Shown: piece after piece, positions 1 to 7,485 of the stretch
Numbering within the stretch: the first letter of the stretch is position 1
Layout of the letters: the number at the start of each line of letters is the position of its first letter
Assembly: GCA_004028495.1 (NCBI GenBank)
Contig: MTKS01000065.1
Location: 1 to 7,672 of the forward strand
Direction of reading: 5' to 3'
DNA from: Candidatus Electrothrix marina
GTDB lineage: Bacteria > Desulfobacterota > Desulfobulbia > Desulfobulbales > Desulfobulbaceae
Length of the DNA: 7,672 nt
Notes under the pieces: model-generated
Database searches by the model: none
Seen by the model: only the letters and a program-made list of their open reading frames with translations
What the model was told of the DNA's origin: nothing
Made by a program: the position numbers and the translations under genes

Positions 1-17
1 TCATGACAATTAACATT

Positions 18-39
18 CCACGTTCTCTGTTGAACGTGG
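18..39 (-). terminator. Possible terminator hairpin after the last gene
   Basis: A perfect inverted repeat with 8-bp arms (CCACGTTC and GAACGTGG) and a 6-base loop lies 47 bases beyond the stop codon of the last membrane-protein gene, in its direction of transcription. The bases that follow on the minus strand are AT-rich (AATGTTAATTG) but lack a continuous run of T, so this is at best a weak intrinsic terminator. It could instead be a processing or mRNA-stability hairpin, or a repeat belonging to the next gene's control region. The hairpin is directly visible; the role is inferred. Confidence 0.35.
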
Positions 40-86
40 TGTCTGCCCCGCATCGCATCCTGCTGTGCCCCTGATGTCTGAAAAAG

Positions 87-2042
87 TCAGCCCGCCACCT
101 TGCCTATCTCACGCAACCCTACAAAGATAAAATTATACATTGAAAATGAAAAAAGCAGAAAGAACAGAGTGTAAAAAAGCGGTTTGATCAATATGCGTTG
201 TGCATGATAGAACAGGATCGCGAACATAGGTAGCACCGGCAGTAAATATCGACCCTGGGCTTGAAAATCCCCTGTCCAGGCATGATGAACTAGCCCGGCA
301 AAGAGAAAAAACGCCCATCCCATGGAGAAGGTCATCAGGATATTTCCGCTGAGACCTCCTCGTCGTATTATGGAAAGGAGTAAGCTCAACAGCAGCAGTA
401 AGGCTATCGCCCGTACATTATTGTAATAGGAAAACGAGCCGGAGTATTGGGTATAACCATAAACTCCGAAAGAAGAACGAAATAATTTTTCACCGAATCG
501 GTCCTGCTGAAATAATTGCCTCAAAGTTTTACCGCGTTCCTTCATATACAGGTACGCATGTAGTTTATCAATCGGTGTATTCGGGTTATAGAGTTCTTTG
601 GCATATTTTTTTCTGGCCTCAAAAATCAACTCTTTTTTGTTAAAATCATTTACCCAGGAATCAACCCCTCTGAATGCTGCGAACAACGATGCACCTATAA
701 GCACGACCGCACAGAATCGATATACTGTTTTTCGTGTCCATCTTCGTCCGTCCATCCATAGTTTCCATATGAAGTAGAAAAGGAAAAACACATAAAGAAA
801 ATAAAAATTCATTTTTTGCAGCAGCAGCAGGCCGAAAAGAATGCCGAGCAGACATGCTGCTGTCCAGGAATGCTTTTTATGCTCATATCCTCCCCGCAAC
901 AAAACATTCAAAGCGGATTTTTCCACAGCCAGTTGATAGGCTGCAATTAGAGAAACGAAGGTGGACAAGGCATCGGAGTTGAAATAGCTGAACACGTACC
1001 AGACTTGGGGAGAAAGCAGAAGCGGCAGGAGAAAAAAGCGAAAATTGACTTTGTAGAGGGAGACTATGACAAGAGCTGAGAATAACAGCACATTAAAGAA
1101 ACGCATTCCAAGGTAGGACGGAAGATGAAATGCTTGGATTAGCTGCTGGAATTTTCCCACCATCAGGTAGACGATTTCTCCTGAATGAAGCCTTGAAACA
1201 CCGTAATGGCTGTACGTATGCTCAATTTCTGGGCTCATGACCTTGGGTGGAAGGGTATGGGTCCGGTAATACTTGCCTGCGGCCACATGTACTGATTCAT
1301 CAGGATGTGTATTAAAGCCGGATATGCTTGCCATAACAAGTAGTAAAGCAAGAACAAATGCGCCGGACATCGGGATGAAATCTGTTGTTTGAAAAAAAAT
1401 ACGAGCAAGGGAGAAGCAGCCGATCGCCAACAGAAAAAGAGTGATCCCGTGCCCGAAATCATGTGTTCCCAGTGATCGTTTCTCCATTTTGGGCAAATAG
1501 AGTTTAAATTTCGGGTCACGGGTATCGGCATGAAATGAGATGCCCCGGTCATCCCGCACCACGGAATCAATGCCGTCTATTACCTCAAGATTGTTGAAAT
1601 CATCTCCGGTTTGCAGAGTAAAAGCCGGGTAACCATTTTGCTTGATTGTAAGCCGTTTGACAGTGATCTGTCCAAGTTTCTGACAGGGGTCAAAACGCAG
1701 ATACTCAAGGTCCGAAATGTCAGTAACCCGGAGTTTGTACTTGGTTTTCCCCGGTTTGATGAGAAGCTGTGCAACACGTCTTTCGCTGAAATTATCGGCA
1801 TGATCAGGCCAGTAGAATTTCAGCATTGTTTTGACGTTCGTTGTCAGTTCCAGCTCTACCATGGCCCTGTTGAGCACCAGATGATAGTATGTCAGGCTGC
1901 ACAGGACTATGGTTAACAGAATATACAGCCAAGGCTTGGAACTCGGCTGATCGTCATCGTCCTGCAACGTGTTGTTACTGAAGCCGTACAGAAGCGTAGG
2001 GACTGCTGAATGCTTAGATAAAAAGTCAGGAATTCGCATCAT
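87..2042 (-). CDS. Multi-spanning membrane protein, DUF2142-like GT-C glycosyltransferase
   Basis: Probable integral-membrane glycosyltransferase of the GT-C type, expected to move a sugar from a polyprenyl-phosphate carrier to a glycan outside the cytoplasm. Counting from the ATG at 2042 (651 residues), there is a hydrophilic N-terminus with an acidic DDDD patch, a first membrane helix at about 38-55, a beta-rich, presumably extracytoplasmic segment at about 57-194, then roughly twelve more hydrophobic helices. The motif HPDE (246-249) sits just after the third helix, where GT-C enzymes carry their acidic metal or catalytic residues. SPQVWYVFSYFNSDAL (344-359) and QGRYLLPVLP (596-605) resemble DUF2142 family signatures as I remember them. 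A loop at about 460-543 is large and hydrophilic. The start is uncertain: the frame opens at a TTG at 2069, but tandem ATGs at 2042 and 2039 are likelier although no clear ribosome site precedes them. Base composition looks more GC-rich than the neighbouring membrane gene. Donor and acceptor cannot be told. Confidence 0.8.
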   Translation of the reverse strand: MMRIPDFLSKHSAVPTLLYGFSNNTLQDDDDQPSSKPWLYILLTIVLCSLTYYHLVLNRAMVELELTTNVKTMLKFYWPDHADNFSERRVAQLLIKPGKTKYKLRVTDISDLEYLRFDPCQKLGQITVKRLTIKQNGYPAFTLQTGDDFNNLEVIDGIDSVVRDDRGISFHADTRDPKFKLYLPKMEKRSLGTHDFGHGITLFLLAIGCFSLARIFFQTTDFIPMSGAFVLALLLVMASISGFNTHPDESVHVAAGKYYRTHTLPPKVMSPEIEHTYSHYGVSRLHSGEIVYLMVGKFQQLIQAFHLPSYLGMRFFNVLLFSALVIVSLYKVNFRFFLLPLLLSPQVWYVFSYFNSDALSTFVSLIAAYQLAVEKSALNVLLRGGYEHKKHSWTAACLLGILFGLLLLQKMNFYFLYVFFLFYFIWKLWMDGRRWTRKTVYRFCAVVLIGASLFAAFRGVDSWVNDFNKKELIFEARKKYAKELYNPNTPIDKLHAYLYMKERGKTLRQLFQQDRFGEKLFRSSFGVYGYTQYSGSFSYYNNVRAIALLLLLSLLLSIIRRGGLSGNILMTFSMGWAFFLFAGLVHHAWTGDFQAQGRYLLPVLPMFAILFYHAQRILIKPLFYTLFFLLFSFSMYNFIFVGLREIGKVAG

Positions 2043-2071
2043 GAAAAAATATATTGTAATGCCAGGCAATT

Positions 2072-2167
2072 ATTCCCCAGCTTGCGGTGTTGTGTTGATT
2101 TCGGCATAAGGTGGGCATAAATATTCCCCGCATTTTCGCACAGCCAAAGGAGTTTCATTGGGGGAAT
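2072..2167. repeat. ATTCCCC repeats in the gap between the membrane-protein genes
   Basis: The 124-base gap between the two membrane-protein genes contains ATTCCCC at 2072-2078 and 2123-2129, 51 bases apart, and its reverse complement GGGGAAT at 2161-2167. The last two could form a 7-bp stem with a loop of about 31 bases. GGCATAA also occurs twice (2103-2109, 2114-2120). I see no convincing promoter and no terminator with a T-run here. The repeats might be binding sites or chance in a short stretch. Confidence 0.25.
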
Positions 2168-2193
2168 TTCAGGGTGTGAGAATCCTGGCATTT

Positions 2194-4392
2194 TCAAAAA
2201 GGAATAGAAAACAGCCGATAGCTTGTAAATACCATATATAGCGTCATGACAGCATATCCAAATCTTCCGGTTCGAGCGATCAGGGTGATCAGAGCCATAT
2301 GAACCAATATTAATGTTCCATATGGCATGACATGATTTATGTCAGAAAAATCTTGTCCATAATATAAAAAAATAAGCCCATAAATCGTTATAACTGAAAG
2401 ACCTGTCAGTATGTACATCTCCTTTGTTTTTGGATTTATAACGTTGCAGGTTCCTGATGTATTGACCGAAATTTTTGATTTTCCAGTATCAGATTTCAGC
2501 ATGTTTGACAAAAAACTTCCAAGTATACTGATAAGTAAAAAAAATAACAAAGAATAGACAGTGAAAATGAAAAAGAAGAATTCATAATTACTCCAGTAGA
2601 AAAAAAATCTGCGATAGTCATTTTCTTCAAACAGTTCATAGAGAAGGCCCAGATAATGTAAACGGAAAGAGTCGGCAATATGGGACAATCTATATGTTAA
2701 CTGTTCAGAAAGCGGATACAGTTCCATAAATTTTTTTATTGAGCCGACCAGCCCGTTGTCTGCTGAAACGCCATTTAAGAAATGTTGCCTGAGAAGGGCG
2801 TGCGTATCTGGATAATATAGGCTCTTTACAATCGCCCACGGCATATTTACAGCAATAAACATCAATGCCAAAGAAACGGGAAGTAACAATATATCTTTAT
2901 TAAAGAGACCTCTCTTTGATATTTCTTTACCGGAAAACCATAAAAAAACAACCGGAACACCCAAGGCGTTTCCGGCATGCATATTTGCTGAAAGGCCGAA
3001 CATGAATCCGGCCAGTAACCAGTTTTTCACTTTTGACGAATCGTGCAGCAGACAGATCAGGCCGCTCAAAAACAAGGCTCCACCGGCGTGCTTAAACCAT
3101 GTGTAGTAATAATTGGCAAATACAAAGGCATTAAGTGATAATACCATTAACAAAAAATGATGTCTTCCTTTTGGAAGGTATCTTTCAAAGAGAATGATGA
3201 CAGGAAAAATAATCATTAGGTTCAGACAAATACCGAAAATTGTATATGTCAGATAGGATTCGGAAATAAATGTATTCGCATTGCGCAGGATTATTCTGAA
3301 AGCAGCATAGATAGTTCCGGCAAGCATTTGCCGATCCTGAACACCATACACCAGTTGCCCATGAGCGTAATATTTTGAAAACGGCTCATTGTTTACGATT
3401 GCTGTTCCGTTATAATATTGAAATTGATTGTCGCCCCCGTTAAATACCGAAAATATTTTATATTCTATCATATCTCCATAGGATACATCCTCAAACGGTT
3501 TTTGCTTTTTCGATATTACAATGGATAATGATATAAAGAGAATGAGTAAGGCGCAGAGAAAAGTTTTCCAGGATTCTTTCAGTACCGTAACAAAGTTATT
3601 AACTTTGTTGTTTTTTATAAACAGATAATGAAGCAGGGAAAGGGCAAGTATGAAATAAACAAAAGGTACTGAATGATTATTTCTGAAGAGATGTATAGTC
3701 GCAACATGGATTAAGTATACGGAAAAGTAAAAAGATAATGAGAGCGGAAACATAAAGATAAAAATATTTTTCCGACTGTTTTTTGGGTCAGGTAATAATA
3801 TCAGGCACAGCAGGATGCCGGGGAGGATGAACAGTGCAAAGAGAAAGAAGGCCAGCACGAAAGAAAATATCCGGGAAAACCAAAAAAAGCTGTAAGGCTG
3901 AAGTCCGAGCCCCGTGACAGTAATTGAGCTTTCGCTCCGAGTTGAACCTATAAAATCAATCCTGAGTTCTTCATAATCCCCGGCCGGCAGAGTGAAGTCA
4001 TACTTTTTTTTATTCTTTTGTAAAAATTGCCGTACGCAATTTTCAGGAAGATATCCGACATCCCCCCTGAACTTATAAAATATTTCAACAGCCCGCACAT
4101 TCTTGAACGCAGCCAAAGAGATAACGACTCTTTTGGGAAAGCTTGATTTGCTCGTAAAGGGAACAATAAAATACGGATCCTTCTCGTTCCGGAATGTAAT
4201 ATCTGTTCCGTTTTTTGCATACTGATAGTCTGTTATGGAATGCAGTGCGGATACTTTGCCGAAGTTTTCATAACGATCATCAGGCGGAGTTGAGTAATTT
4301 CCGTAGTCCAGTATCAAGAGAGTCGATATGAAAAGAAATATAACAATAAAAAAATACTTGTATTTGCTGATTTTTTTTAACAGGTTGTCCAT
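2194..4392 (-). CDS. Multi-spanning membrane protein, probable GT-C-type glycosyltransferase
   Basis: A 732-residue integral-membrane protein whose exact family I do not recognise. A short basic N-terminus leads into a first membrane helix (about 13-30). A mostly beta-patterned hydrophilic segment follows (about 31-168; LRIDFIGS at 143-150), then about twelve more hydrophobic helices (near 170-200, 208-232, 243-260, 278-294, 383-403, 412-430, 434-450, 457-486, 500-518, 602-628, 660-678 and 685-728). The loop at about 295-380 holds YGDMIEY (305-311, acidic D307 and E310) and PFSKYYAHGQ (337-346). This position and texture match the first catalytic loop of GT-C enzymes such as the GT39/PMT type, though the classical DE pair is absent. 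A polar insert at about 632-658 probably faces the cytoplasm. It lies 68 bases after the GT2 gene and could be the acceptor-side transferase for a lipid-linked sugar. No Shine-Dalgarno is visible, and ATG-CCA-TAA lies directly before the start codon. Alternatives are an O-antigen-polymerase-like or carrier-modifying protein. The reading frame is certain; the function is inferred. Confidence 0.8.
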   Translation of the reverse strand: MDNLLKKISKYKYFFIVIFLFISTLLILDYGNYSTPPDDRYENFGKVSALHSITDYQYAKNGTDITFRNEKDPYFIVPFTSKSSFPKRVVISLAAFKNVRAVEIFYKFRGDVGYLPENCVRQFLQKNKKKYDFTLPAGDYEELRIDFIGSTRSESSITVTGLGLQPYSFFWFSRIFSFVLAFFLFALFILPGILLCLILLPDPKNSRKNIFIFMFPLSLSFYFSVYLIHVATIHLFRNNHSVPFVYFILALSLLHYLFIKNNKVNNFVTVLKESWKTFLCALLILFISLSIVISKKQKPFEDVSYGDMIEYKIFSVFNGGDNQFQYYNGTAIVNNEPFSKYYAHGQLVYGVQDRQMLAGTIYAAFRIILRNANTFISESYLTYTIFGICLNLMIIFPVIILFERYLPKGRHHFLLMVLSLNAFVFANYYYTWFKHAGGALFLSGLICLLHDSSKVKNWLLAGFMFGLSANMHAGNALGVPVVFLWFSGKEISKRGLFNKDILLLPVSLALMFIAVNMPWAIVKSLYYPDTHALLRQHFLNGVSADNGLVGSIKKFMELYPLSEQLTYRLSHIADSFRLHYLGLLYELFEENDYRRFFFYWSNYEFFFFIFTVYSLLFFLLISILGSFLSNMLKSDTGKSKISVNTSGTCNVINPKTKEMYILTGLSVITIYGLIFLYYGQDFSDINHVMPYGTLILVHMALITLIARTGRFGYAVMTLYMVFTSYRLFSIPF
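3589..3609 (+). repeat. 21-base perfect palindrome followed by a T run, inside the membrane-protein gene
   Basis: AACAAAGTTA and TAACTTTGTT flank a single central T, making a perfect 21-base inverted repeat. On the plus strand it is followed by G and then six T (3611-3616), the layout of an intrinsic terminator for transcripts antisense to the gene, although the stem is AT-rich. On the coding strand it encodes residues around 261-268 of the membrane protein, a polar asparagine- and lysine-rich loop. It may simply reflect local codon composition. Confidence 0.35.
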
Positions 4393-4460
4393 TTATGGCA
4401 TGACTTGGTGAAATTACGTGTTGATCTGAAAAAAAGAGAATTGAAAAAATTACAGAGGTA

Positions 4461-5201
4461 TCAGGACTTTAATTTTTTTCTATAGTCACCGACCGAAAGC
4501 CATTTTTCAATTAAGCAGTACAAAACAATAAAGAGATAGCGACTTCCCATTTCCTTTAATTTTAATTTTGCTTCACCGGTAGTTCTGTTTTTCCATGTAT
4601 TCGGCAAGACGGTGTAATTATACCCTCTTGTTATCGCCTTTAACGGCAGTTCAACCGTAAGATTAAAATGATGACTCAGAAAGGGTCTTAACCCGTCAAG
4701 CGTCTCTCTTGTGTACATTTTAAAAGCATTTGTTGTGTCGTTATATCGGAAAGTAAACAGGGTCTTGATAAAAAAATTGGCCATCCTGTTTACTAACAAT
4801 TTAACTTTGGGATAATCGTATGTAGCTCCCCCCTTGATAAATCGCGAACCGAAAACGCAGTCATATCCTGAAAGGAGTTTTTTGTAAAATCGAACAACGT
4901 CCTGAGGCGAATCGGAACCGTCCGCCATAACAATGGCAACAGCATCTCCTGAATAATTATTTAATCCCTTCCTGACGGCAAAACCGAATCCATTCGGAGG
5001 AGAGTTGTTCACGTATCTGATCTCCTCAATTTCTTTTTCCAAGCACTTCAGGATATTCTCTGTATTGTCAAGACTGTTATCATTGACCACAAGAATTTCA
5101 TGGTCAATATTTTCCCCGGTAAGAGCTGAATGATGCAATCTGGCCGTCTCTTCAATACAACCTTCTTCATTATGGGCAGGAATAATTAAAGATAATTTCA
5201 T
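4461..5201 (-). CDS. Family 2 glycosyltransferase, polyprenyl-phosphate sugar synthase type (DPM1-like)
   Basis: A cytoplasmic, GT-A-fold glycosyltransferase of 246 residues. Proteins of this type transfer a sugar from a nucleotide donor to a polyprenyl (dolichyl or undecaprenyl) phosphate. Visible marks are the N-terminal strand ending PAHNEE (8-13), the nucleotide-binding [10 protein letters not shown] (38-47), the acidic metal-site region VMADGSDSP (91-99), GSRF (118-121) and TNAFKMY (157-163). The length equals that of short DPM1-type enzymes, and there is no pair of C-terminal membrane helices as in ArnC or GtrB. Only the stretch at about 222-234 is hydrophobic and could sit on the membrane surface. 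The ATG overlaps the TGA of the upstream epimerase gene (ATGA), which favours translational coupling; only a weak AAGAG precedes it. The epimerase neighbours suggest it uses their product as donor, and the GT-C-like proteins downstream would be users of its lipid-linked sugar. The sugar is unknown. Confidence 0.88.
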   Translation of the reverse strand: MKLSLIIPAHNEEGCIEETARLHHSALTGENIDHEILVVNDNSLDNTENILKCLEKEIEEIRYVNNSPPNGFGFAVRKGLNNYSGDAVAIVMADGSDSPQDVVRFYKKLLSGYDCVFGSRFIKGGATYDYPKVKLLVNRMANFFIKTLFTFRYNDTTNAFKMYTRETLDGLRPFLSHHFNLTVELPLKAITRGYNYTVLPNTWKNRTTGEAKLKLKEMGSRYLFIVLYCLIEKWLSVGDYRKKLKS

Positions 5202-6262
5202 GAGACTCTTGTTTTGATTCCGTTGTGGATTTGCACGAGAATATTTTCAATATCATAGTGATAATTCCATTCCGGGTAGTGCTCCTGAAATTTCCTTACA
5301 TCGCTGACCCACCACATATGATCCCCGATACGGTTGGTTTCTTCATAAGAATAATTCATTTTTTTCCCCGTGATTTTTTCACATGTCTCAATAGCTTCCT
5401 GCATAGAACAATTCGAATGACGGCCTCCGCCGATATTGTACACTTCAGCCACTCTCGGTTTTTCAAAAAAATGCCAGAAACAGTTCACAAGATCATAGGC
5501 ATGAATGTTGTCACGCACTTGCTTGCCTTTGTATCCGAAAATTGTATAGTGGTCTCCTGTGATGGCACACTTCATAAGATACGCAAGAAAACCGTGTAAT
5601 TCTGTGCCTGAATGGGCAGGACCGGTCAGACAGCCGCCTCTGAAGATGCCGCACTTCATATTAAAATAACGACCATATTCCTGAACAAGAATATCCGCAG
5701 CGACTTTTGAAGCGCCGAACAGGCTGTGTTTGGTGTTGTCAATGCTCATCTCTTCATCAATACCATAACGATAGTACGGATGTGTCTCATTAATTTCCCA
5801 TCGTTTTTCAAGCTCAACCAAAGGCAGAGAATTCGGTCTGTCCCCATACACTTTGTTTGTGGATGTGAAAATAAATACCGCCTCCGGACAATGCCTTCTT
5901 GTCATTTCCAGCAGTACCAGCGTACCGTTGGCATTCACAGTGAAATCCATAAAAGGATCATTGGCGGCCCAATCATGTGAGGGTTGAGCAGCAGTATGTA
6001 AAATCATTTTAATGTCCCGGCCATATTCCATAAAAAGGCGTTCCATGTCCTTTTCATTACGAATATCAAGTGATTTATGCTCATAACCGGGAATATCTTC
6101 TTCCAGTTTCTTTCGGTTCCAGGCAGTGGATGCCTCATCTCCGAAAAACACCTTTCTCATATCATTATCAATGCCGATAATCTTGAATCCTTTTTCCGCA
6201 AAGAACCGAACGGATTCTGATCCGATCAGGCCCGCTGAGCCTGTAATAACTGCTATCTTCAT
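5198..6262 (-). CDS. NAD-dependent sugar epimerase, CDP-paratose 2-epimerase-like, with Phe at the catalytic Tyr position
   Basis: A 354-residue extended short-chain dehydrogenase/reductase, presumably acting on a nucleotide sugar in the cytoplasm. The N-terminal Rossmann fold shows GSAGLIG (8-14, GxxGxxG pattern) and D32 at the end of strand two, which suits NAD binding. TSTNKVYGD (133-141) and [12 protein letters not shown] (246-257) are shared in form with the tyvelose epimerase RfbE, which interconverts CDP-paratose and CDP-tyvelose at C2. The usual YxxxK pair reads SLFGASK (180-186): K186 is present but the tyrosine is F182, and the codon reads TTC. This may be normal for the subfamily, since I recall similar HSLFGASK proteins, but it implies a modified mechanism. 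VYNIGGGR (274-281) starts the substrate-binding C-terminal part. The start is supported by GGAG five bases upstream. The stop overlaps the next gene by four bases. It is 8 bases after the first epimerase and distantly related to it. Exact substrate unknown. Confidence 0.88.
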   Translation of the reverse strand: MKIAVITGSAGLIGSESVRFFAEKGFKIIGIDNDMRKVFFGDEASTAWNRKKLEEDIPGYEHKSLDIRNEKDMERLFMEYGRDIKMILHTAAQPSHDWAANDPFMDFTVNANGTLVLLEMTRRHCPEAVFIFTSTNKVYGDRPNSLPLVELEKRWEINETHPYYRYGIDEEMSIDNTKHSLFGASKVAADILVQEYGRYFNMKCGIFRGGCLTGPAHSGTELHGFLAYLMKCAITGDHYTIFGYKGKQVRDNIHAYDLVNCFWHFFEKPRVAEVYNIGGGRHSNCSMQEAIETCEKITGKKMNYSYEETNRIGDHMWWVSDVRKFQEHYPEWNYHYDIENILVQIHNGIKTRVS

Positions 6263-6266
6263 CTCT

Positions 6267-6273
6267 TCTCCTA
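6267..6273 (-). promoter_or_regulatory. Shine-Dalgarno of the second epimerase, overlapping the stop of the first
   Basis: TAGGAGA on the minus strand places GGAG five bases before the ATG at 6262. Its first three bases are the TAG stop codon of the first epimerase gene. This is the only strong ribosome-binding site in the cluster. It fixes the start of the second epimerase and suggests the two genes are translated in step. Confidence 0.75.
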
Positions 6274-7344
6274 TGAGAGTATATCTTTCAGTAATGATTT
6301 ATTATCAGAGACCCACCCGGTAATTTCCTCAATTATTGATTCTTTGGAGATTGACGGTGACCAGCCGGTGGATTGTTCAACTTTAGAGTTATCAGTGATA
6401 TAGTAAGGTATATCCGCAACTCTTGTTTCTTTTACGGCATTAATTTTGATCTTTTTACCGGAAAACTTCTCACACAATCCGGTTAACTCACATAAGGACA
6501 GACTGACTTCCCGACCGCCGCCGACATTATAAACTTGGCCGTTATGTTTATCAATATTCTTATATTGGGTTATTAATAATTGAAAAAGGTCCTCAACGTG
6601 TAAAATATCCCTGACCTGCTTTCCGGTTCCGCCATAACCGAAATATCCTAATTCACCGCCGAACAGATGCCTGGCCACCCAAAGGACAATTACCCCCTGA
6701 TCTATTTTCCCCATCTGCCACGGCCCGGTCAACACGGCACAACGATTAATAACCCCACGAATGTTATACATTTCAATATATTCCTGAATAATTAATTCAG
6801 AACATAATTTGGTTGCGCCATATAGAGATCTTACACCTGAAAGCGACATTTCCTCACTGAATCCCCTTTTAGTAACGCCTGGAATATCCTGCCCTTCTTC
6901 CAGCTTGAAACGGGTATCTGATTCACGATATCGCAATTCATTAATGGTCTTGATCGGATAAACTCTACTTGTTGAGAGAAAAATGAAATCAGCTTGTGTT
7001 GCTCTTGCAATATCCAGGCAATTAATGGTCCCCTGCAAATTAGTTTGCATCAGGTAGTCAGGGGATGAATTATAACCGGCCAGAACTGACGGTTCAGCCG
7101 AACATTCTACAATCAGGTCGATATCTCCAACAGCCCGAATATCTTCTATCTGCCTGATATCTCCATGAAAAAAATCAACTCCTCCGCTTTTCAAACGGGT
7201 TATATTCAGTTCGGAGCCTCTTCTTTTCAGATTATCAAGGCTGACAACCTCCGCATTTTCTCCATAACTCCGTTTAAAGTTTAGAGCCATATTGGAGCCG
7301 ACAAATCCGGCACCGCCGGTTACAAGAATTCTTTTTTTTGTCAT
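6271..7344 (-). CDS. NAD-dependent sugar epimerase/dehydratase, CDP-paratose 2-epimerase-like, first gene of the cluster
   Basis: A 357-residue extended short-chain dehydrogenase/reductase expected to epimerise or otherwise modify a nucleotide sugar in the cytoplasm. The Rossmann fold opens with [10 protein letters not shown] (9-18, GxxGxxG pattern), and D37 ends the second strand, as in NAD-using members. The catalytic set looks intact: STS (124-126), and Y175 with K179 in SLYGATK (173-179). [12 protein letters not shown] (241-252) and VYNVGGGR (271-278) are near-identical in form to the second epimerase and to the tyvelose epimerase RfbE, and the length is close to RfbE (about 340). The start at 7344 puts the Rossmann motif at the normal distance from the N-terminus, though no Shine-Dalgarno is visible and a nine-codon ORF overlaps the ATG. 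It follows a promoter by a leader of about 150 bases and leads an apparent operon. It could be a 2-epimerase, 4-epimerase or dehydratase; the motifs favour an epimerase, the substrate is not readable. Confidence 0.88.
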   Translation of the reverse strand: MTKKRILVTGGAGFVGSNMALNFKRSYGENAEVVSLDNLKRRGSELNITRLKSGGVDFFHGDIRQIEDIRAVGDIDLIVECSAEPSVLAGYNSSPDYLMQTNLQGTINCLDIARATQADFIFLSTSRVYPIKTINELRYRESDTRFKLEEGQDIPGVTKRGFSEEMSLSGVRSLYGATKLCSELIIQEYIEMYNIRGVINRCAVLTGPWQMGKIDQGVIVLWVARHLFGGELGYFGYGGTGKQVRDILHVEDLFQLLITQYKNIDKHNGQVYNVGGGREVSLSLCELTGLCEKFSGKKIKINAVKETRVADIPYYITDNSKVEQSTGWSPSISKESIIEEITGWVSDNKSLLKDILS

Positions 7345-7370
7345 ATCGTTGATAAGGTGAAAAATATCAT
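7341..7370 (-). CDS. Possible nine-codon leader ORF overlapping the first epimerase start
   Basis: ATG at 7370 opens a frame encoding MIFFTLSTI, ending in a TGA whose last base-pairs overlap the epimerase ATG (ATGA arrangement). No Shine-Dalgarno precedes it. It could couple translation to a gene that lacks its own ribosome site, or be chance; nine codons cannot be told from noise by sequence alone. Confidence 0.15.
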   Translation of the reverse strand: MIFFTLSTI

Positions 7371-7373
7371 TTT

Positions 7374-7401
7374 TTTATTGAAAACAGGATGAATCAATAA
7401 A
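7374..7401. repeat. AT-rich inverted repeat in the leader
   Basis: TTTATTGA (7374-7381) and TCAATAAA (7394-7401) form a perfect 8-bp stem with a 12-base loop, about 30 bases before the first epimerase start. It lies inside the predicted transcript, where it could form a weak hairpin near the translation start. Its AT content makes a chance origin quite possible. Confidence 0.3.
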
Positions 7402-7485
7402 TTCTGCTGCACAGCATAGTTTGACCCGGTGGCATCCGACTGGATAGTCACATATAAATCATTTTTCCGGAAAGCGTCGTCAAGT

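Noticed and set aside
816..862. CAG-rich stretch (GCAGCAGCAGCAG) and nearby CTGCTG in the DUF2142-like gene
   Set aside because: It encodes leucines of a membrane helix on the minus strand and is explained by codon composition, not a repeat element.
1611..1916. Plus-strand frame of 101 codons opposite the DUF2142-like gene
   Set aside because: It mirrors the beta-rich segment of a confident minus-strand gene and has no independent support.
2141..2160. Sigma54-like TTGGC...TGC element in the gap between membrane-protein genes
   Set aside because: The GG to GC spacing is 14 rather than the required 12, so it does not fit a -24/-12 promoter.
2294..2326. Inverted repeat GCCATATG...CATATGGC near the end of the first membrane-protein gene
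   Set aside because: It is fully within coding sequence, needs a bulge to extend beyond 8 bp, and has no T run; probably chance.
4393..4401. ATG-CCA-TAA immediately before the start of the first membrane-protein gene
   Set aside because: A two-codon frame with no ribosome site is most likely chance, though noted as a local oddity.
2321..4404. TATGGCATGAC repeated at 2321-2331 and 4394-4404
   Set aside because: Several exact 11-base repeats are expected by chance in a window of this size, and one copy is inside coding sequence.
5225..5599. Plus-strand frame of 124 codons opposite the second epimerase
   Set aside because: It lies wholly opposite a strongly supported gene, has no recognisable domain or ribosome site, and is a shadow frame.
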